Positions 59,601 through 64,000 of a stretch of DNA of 64,000 bases are shown piece after piece. The stretch spans positions 64,001 to 128,000 of the forward strand of contig NMRA01000267.1 of the NCBI GenBank assembly GCA_002633005.1, given 5' to 3'. The notes under the pieces were generated by a model. That model was not told the DNA's origin, did not search any database, and saw nothing but the letters and a program-made list of their open reading frames with translations. The DNA comes from Phoronis australis (taxonomy: Eukaryota; Phoronida; Phoronidae). The translations under genes were made by a program, and so were the position numbers. Position 1 is the stretch's first letter. Every line of letters starts with the position of its first letter.

Positions 59601-62600
59601 GACCTGGGTCATCTTCTTTCAAAGTAGGTCAAGAGTTCAACATGGGTTATCTCTTGGTTTGATTCCTTCCAGAATTCCCAATAAAATATCCAGCTGTGTT
59701 GAGGTGTGTGTACACCATCCAGTATATTAATCTGTGTCTTGTTTTTTTAGTTCTTCACGAGAACCAGTTGACCCACACAGATCTGAAACCTGAGAATATA
59801 CTTTTTGTGAGCTCGGACTATGACATCTCTTATAACAGCTCAAAAGTGAGTTCATTTTAGTTTTGTCGTTAATGGGACATAATCTGTTTGACATCCAAAA
59901 ATGCATTTTTGGGGATTGTTGTTGGATGGGATAGATTTCGTGAAGTTATTGGCTTTGAACAGAGGTGTAAAACACTAAAATTTGTTGTTTTTGTGATTTC
60001 ATTGGAAATCGCCAATTCGTGCCTTTGTCTACCACACATTTGCTGTGACTTTACCAGTTCAGTAGGCTGTAAATATTATGCCATGTTTTGAGTGTGGTTT
60101 AGTTCCGCCAACATGGTGTTCGTATTTTATTAAATTTTAACAGTTGTGAGTTGTTCACCAGACTAGTTTTATGTTCTTAACTAATGATTAAGGAAACAGT
60201 ATTGTCAATGCAGTTATGTGTAGTTGCTCACTATGAGCATACTGTTGAGTCGAGTCCAACAGTTTACCATTCCTCTGCTCTCCGTGCTGTCGTTTCGTAT
60301 GCTAATATTACTCTGCTCACTAAGCTGGCCATCGACAACAATAGTTTTGTTGGGCACTTTTGACTGGAAAGTCATTTCTTGTCACAGTTGTGTCTATGGC
60401 AACCAGTTAAAACAGTGCTTAGGTTGAGTTATCCAGTCATGTAGAAAAGATTAATAGTTACTCACTTTGTGAAAAGATAGCTAGGAATGGTCTTTGTATC
60501 TGTTGATGTTGTACAATTGTACAAAAACCAAAGGAGGTAATCGCCATTTATGTGTCAACTGGACTAATTATATTGCATCTCAGTTGTGGGTTGAGTGGTC
60601 TCATTTTTGGCAGTATTTCACACAGATGTCTGTATACTGTATAAATTCAACCATATGTGATCGGCCCATATTGCTGCTGCGAACTCTATTAGGGTGAGGC
60701 AGCACATAATAGACACAAGTATAAGCTGGAGTTTGTTAGCTTATACCCTTCTGAGAGTTGAATATTTTGATATTGGTGGTGCATATATTTAGAATTTGGC
60801 CATCAACTTTGATGTGTAGCTCTGGTTAATATGTCTAGCAGACTGAACTGAAAATGGAGGTAGTCTTAACTAAAGTTGACCTGGCTAAAAATCTGGGTTA
60901 ACCTTGCTGCCTCTTTAGGATGAGGTAATATTGAATAAGATGGATCACTGTAGATAAGAACACCACTGCTTTGGCAGCTGTTGTGGTATCTTTATGGTGA
61001 TGTGGTGTTGTTATTCAAGTTCCTGGTTTGAGTTCAAGAAGTAGTACACTAAAATGGTCACGTAGTTAGTCTATGCTAGCTTGTTGTTAGTTTACTCGTA
61101 AAATGCTGTTTTGTTTAGAGTTCAATTTTTTGTATTTAAGTTTCAGAAGATTTTTGTTTAGAATTGTTGACTTGTTATTACAGCATCGTTGAGAAGAGTG
61201 TTGTTTTGTTTTTGGATGTCATGTGCGAATATTTTTCACAGACTCCGCTAGTGAAGTAGGAGATGGCTGTGTTATGTTACAGAGCCTACACTGTATTGTA
61301 CAGATGATATATGAGAGATTTACTTGGCTGATGGCCTTGGTAATGTTTTGCAAACAAACTTGATCTAGTATTAGTGTGTGTTGTTTGGGGTGAAAAGGTG
61401 AACAAGTACTTTATATTAGATATAGTTTGCTTTTGTAATTGGCAGAACAGTGGAAATGTCATTCAATGAATCTTGTTGGTCAGTGAATTATCTCTTAATG
61501 CAAATGTCTTTGTGTTGTGTTGTGTTCTTCGTGGTTCAAGTCAAATGGACTTCTGGCAGTTGTCCCTATGTTAATCGTAATGGGATTAAACACTGAGGAT
61601 TGTACTCTTTGTTTTGAGCGCAGATCATGCTACTGATAAAGCTATATCTGTGTAATAATTGTACCCTGTGGACATAAACTGTATTAGACTCACCATCGTT
61701 ACCTATCTCTTTATGGCGTGAACAAAAGATGGCACTAGCGACTATTTCATACTAGTGTTGTGTTACTGTACATAGAAACCCTTTCTGCAGATCGTCTTTA
61801 CTTTATTTCCTAATGAAAGTGAAGCCATGTTGGTCATGGTGACACTAACTTGGCTTGCTGTAGCTATTTTGAAGACATCATTAGGTTATTTTTGACTTAC
61901 AGCAGCTGTCGATTTAATTTATCAACTGGAGCTTTAGTTATGACCAACATCACTTCCCTGATTTTAAAGTCTGTGATTCTTCATGAGGATAATCCTGTTT
62001 GACTTGTGTCCTGTCTAGTCAGGAAGGCTTGTTGATGTAGATGTGTGATACAAATGCTGTTGTTTATAGTTCCGATCTGATTTTAATCTGTGCTTTTGGC
62101 TATTAATCATAGATGGGGAATAGTCGTGGAATGTTTTGTGATTCATTAATGAAGGTTACTGCTCTACCAAACTATTTGACGACGAACATTCACAGGAAAC
62201 AGAGACTAATCTCTTGCATATGGCTTGCAGTTCGTTAAGTTGTGTGATTGGGCAAACAATTATAAAGAAATACTTTGCAAACATCTCTGAGTTTCCTCTT
62301 CTTGAATTTACTCTGTATTGTGATTGCTGTGTATGGCAAGTCTGAAGAAGTTCATTGTATTTAGGCGCTGGTGTCAAATAACCTTATACTGGTATATGAT
62401 GTGACGATGATAATGAAGTTACAGTTCAGTGTATTTACATAGGAGACTTCTATGTGGTTCTTGTACAGAACAGGACTAAAGTCATCAGACAAAATACTGT
62501 TTATCCATCATGACGGCTAATTATGCTAACAACAAAATGACTGGTAATGACTACTGTAGCAACAAAATTCTAATTACAGAGTGGCTTAGCCACCTGTCTA

Positions 62601-63511
62601 ACATATGAAGGAAATCTACTCTGAATTTAGTTTCCACACATCCATCGTGACGGGATTTCTGGGTCATTTTTTCCGAATATCTTTGAGTCTTTGACATGTG
62701 CATTGAAACGTTTGTGATGCTGAATGCGTTGACATGTATGAAAGAGTTACAAATAACTTTGGTGCCCCAATCTTAAACATCTTATTTTTGTAATTTCAGA
62801 GGCGAGATGAGCGTAAAGTTAAGAACACAGACGTCCGGCTAATTGACTTTGGATCAGCAACGTTTGACCATGAACATCACAGCACAATAGTCTCAACAAG
62901 GCACTACAGGGCTCCAGAAGTCATATTAGGTAGGCTGCCCTGACGCTCACTTGTCTTGGTGCAACTGTTTTAAGATGACATGGCTCCATCGAAAGCTAGA
63001 TAATATGTGTGCCATTTCCCTGAAATTTGTCCGGCTTTATTTCAGACTAACCGTGAAAACCTAGATAGGGTTGAATGAAAAATAAGACTAAACCATTAGT
63101 GAACATGTTTCTTTGAACCAAAATATGTGTGAGAAGAGATTTGTTTCAGTTTTTTAACGTACAACTTGACTGCCATTGGCAATGGATCCCAGCGTCACAT
63201 TTTTATAAGGTGTGAAAATTAATCAATCACCTGCAGTGATGGGTTTTAAAAGCACGTTCTGTGTTATCAGCTAGTACTACTCTGCAGACGCGCAGCTTTG
63301 GGATGCATACCACTCTGCTTAACTACAAAGTGTTTTGCAGCAGAGAGCAGCATCATGGTAGAGGGGTTAGTTTATTCTCTGAATAAGGGGGGGATAATCA
63401 TTCAGGTGTATTCTCTCTTCTGTTTCAGAGCTTGGCTGGGCACAACCTTGTGATGTATGGAGTATTGGTTGTATTATATTTGAACTCTACACTGGTTATA
63501 CGTTATTCCAG
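38513..63511 (+). CDS. CDC-like (LAMMER) kinase CLK, 5' ten exons
   Basis: Nuclear dual-specificity kinase that phosphorylates SR proteins and so controls alternative splicing. Ten coding exons join in frame to 361 codons; the gene runs off the right edge. Residues 1-111 are an Arg/Ser-rich tail ([25 protein letters not shown]) that targets speckles. The link [19 protein letters not shown] is CLK-specific. The kinase follows: GEGTFGKV 150-157, ATP lysine 172 in [20 protein letters not shown] 267-274, DFGSATFD 306-313, and [16 protein letters not shown] 315-330, a LAMMER-family hallmark. The LAMMER motif and the lobe end are beyond the window. Similar to vertebrate CLK1, CLK2 and CLK4; which paralogue it equals cannot be said, as an invertebrate probably has one. 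Confidence 0.96.
38638..42220 (+). other. CLK intron 1
   Basis: 3.6 kb. Contains a small MITE at 41923-42100 just before exon 2. The frames at 39291-39614 and 39777-40067 show no family features. Confidence 0.7.
41923..42100. mobile_element. Short MITE in CLK intron 1
   Basis: 178 bases with 14-bp terminal inverted repeats, AATTGACCTATCGC at the left and AATTGACTTATCGC (reverse complement) at the right, one mismatch. An inner hairpin ATTTTACCC / GGGTAAAAT lies near 42010-42045. No target duplication recognised. Confidence 0.65.
42221..42428 (+). CDS. CLK coding exon 2 (RS tail)
   Basis: 208 bases, CTTACAG to GGTGAGT. Arg-, Ser- and Tyr-rich throughout ([20 protein letters not shown] ... [17 protein letters not shown]). 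High GC and CpG compared with the introns. Confidence 0.93.
42429..46842 (+). other. CLK intron 2
   Basis: 4.4 kb. The open frame at 43807-44073 ends near a possible donor (AAGGTCAGT) but shows no CLK similarity; an alternative exon cannot be excluded. A CTG-rich stretch is present near 43080-43110. Confidence 0.6.
46843..46936 (+). CDS. CLK coding exon 3
   Basis: 94 bases. Encodes [20 protein letters not shown], matching the conserved CLK segment before the kinase. The acceptor (GCCGCCGTACAG) has a poor pyrimidine tract and the donor (GATGTACTC) is weak, while the DNA upstream is unusually GC-rich. Protein similarity and phase (0 in, 1 out) fix the borders. Confidence 0.85.
47726..47792 (+). 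CDS. CLK coding exon 4 (Gly loop)
   Basis: 67 bases, TTTCAG to AGTAAGT. Encodes [20 protein letters not shown]. In mammals a nearby CLK exon is skipped to make a kinase-less isoform; the weak splice sites of exon 3 make similar control possible here. Confidence 0.94.
50537..51196. mobile_element. Non-autonomous DNA transposon (MITE)
   Basis: 660 bases with inverted ends CAGGGGCCCAGTTCATGAA (left) and CAGGGACCCGTTTCCTGAA (right, reverse complement), about 15 of 19 matching. Flanks ATGCT and ATGTT could be a decayed 5-base target duplication. No open frame of transposase type. Confidence 0.6.
53582..53670. repeat. Tandem palindromic repeat
   Basis: A 41-base unit occurs at 53582-53622 and 53630-53670 without mismatch (period 48). 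Each unit starts with the perfect palindrome GCTCAGTGTCACTGAGC. Confidence 0.85.
56464..56577 (+). CDS. CLK coding exon 5 (ATP Lys, alpha-C)
   Basis: 114 bases, TTGCAG to AGTAAGT. Encodes [20 protein letters not shown], with the catalytic lysine (172) and the alpha-C Glu. Confidence 0.96.
56578..57733 (+). other. CLK intron 5
   Basis: 1.16 kb, no other feature recognised. Confidence 0.7.
57734..57824 (+). CDS. CLK coding exon 6 (hinge)
   Basis: 91 bases, TTTCAG to GGTGAGT. Encodes [20 protein letters not shown] and FDFM, nearly identical to vertebrate CLKs. Confidence 0.97.
57825..59303 (+). other. CLK intron 6
   Basis: 1.48 kb of AT-rich sequence; no other feature recognised. Confidence 0.7.
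59304..59379 (+). CDS. CLK coding exon 7
   Basis: 76 bases, TTTCAG to TGTAAGT. Encodes [20 protein letters not shown], aligned with NYLPYP of vertebrate CLKs. Confidence 0.95.
59751..59845 (+). CDS. CLK coding exon 8 (catalytic loop)
   Basis: 95 bases after a T tract and TAG, ending GTGAGTT. Encodes [28 protein letters not shown] replaces HRDLKPEN, as in all CLKs. Confidence 0.97.
59846..62799 (+). other. CLK intron 8
   Basis: 2.95 kb, AT-rich; only short chance frames. Confidence 0.7.
62800..62929 (+). CDS. CLK coding exon 9 ([19 protein letters not shown])
   Basis: 130 bases, TTTCAG to GGTAGGC. Encodes [21 protein letters not shown] and the family signature [16 protein letters not shown]. 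Confidence 0.98.
63429..63511 (+). CDS. CLK coding exon 10
   Basis: 83 bases, TTTCAG to GGTAAAC. Encodes [20 protein letters not shown] and TGYTLFQ. The next exon, with the LAMMER motif, is not in the remaining 489 bases. Confidence 0.96.
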
Positions 63512-63593
63512 GTAAACGATTTTGCTAGATGTGTAAAGTGACTGTGTGCTGTTTGTGTTAATTTCATAGCTTACCAAGCATACACGTTAATCG

Positions 63594-63630
63594 AATATTA
63601 TATTATATTATATTATATCATATTATATTG
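63594..63630. repeat. TATTA microsatellite
   Basis: About seven units of a 5-base TATTA repeat, with one interruption, in the CLK intron after exon 10. Confidence 0.85.
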
Positions 63631-64000
63631 TGGGAGTGTATCATTACAATGTTAATGGGTCATTGCAGGTGTCTGTAGATGTATTCATTTAATTAATACA
63701 TTGATTAAATTAAGCATGCTTTTTATAGTCTTCCACTCTCCTGATGTTCAATTAATGTCTCATTTCTCGTGTTTGAGTTCAGTTGGTGTGCAATGCTCTC
63801 TTTGTTGTAACAATTCCGGAAATGCGGAAGAAGTTGTATCAGACATTATGTAAACAAATTTCATTTGGTGACTGTGTTTATCAGTTCCACAAGTTTGGTG
63901 GAATGCTTCTTCCATTTTGTAGAATGTAGTTTTTGATGTACATATGTACATTAACTGCAGGCCCTCAATCTCGACATAAATTATAATTACTAAAAGCGAC

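Overview
The window is nuclear DNA of an animal: AT-rich, long introns with canonical GT-AG borders, and protein kinases that align almost residue for residue with vertebrate orthologues. The kinase similarity, abundant short foldback elements and tRNA-derived repeats, and unmerged alleles about 2-3% apart suggest a highly polymorphic marine invertebrate, perhaps a deuterostome. The species cannot be fixed from sequence alone.

Region by region. 1-4.3 kb: a near-identical direct repeat joined by a single N, then a minus-strand exon starting with a signal peptide. 4.4-19.5 kb: a MAP2K4 (MKK4) orthologue on the plus strand, 12 coding exons, 377 codons, complete from ATG to stop, with its last two exons present twice because a roughly 2-kb block is duplicated across a single N. 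19.5-23.5 kb: 3' flank with another duplication joined by an N. 23.5-27.5 kb: a decayed Ty1/copia LTR retrotransposon. 27.5-38 kb: repeat-dense intergenic DNA with foldbacks, nested MITEs, tRNA-like repeats and a 716-base gap. 38.5 kb to the right edge: the first ten coding exons (361 codons) of a CLK (LAMMER) dual-specificity kinase; the 3' part, including the LAMMER motif itself, lies beyond the window.

MAP2K4 is the JNK/p38 MAPK kinase and CLK phosphorylates SR splicing factors in the nucleus; nothing here says they work together. The minus-strand gene and MAP2K4 are head to head about 0.6 kb apart and probably share a bidirectional promoter with a perfect CRE palindrome.

The strongest non-obvious signal is technical: all four isolated N bases sit between near-identical direct repeats, the mark of unmerged haplotypes, so the MAP2K4 exon duplication is probably not real. 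The most interesting biological signals are in the copia element (primer site matching the anticodon arm of initiator tRNA-Met; gag frame opening inside the LTR and running through that site), a nested MITE whose empty site is preserved in a paralogous repeat nearby, and a long near-perfect foldback at 33.8 kb. I found no convincing new multi-gene system.
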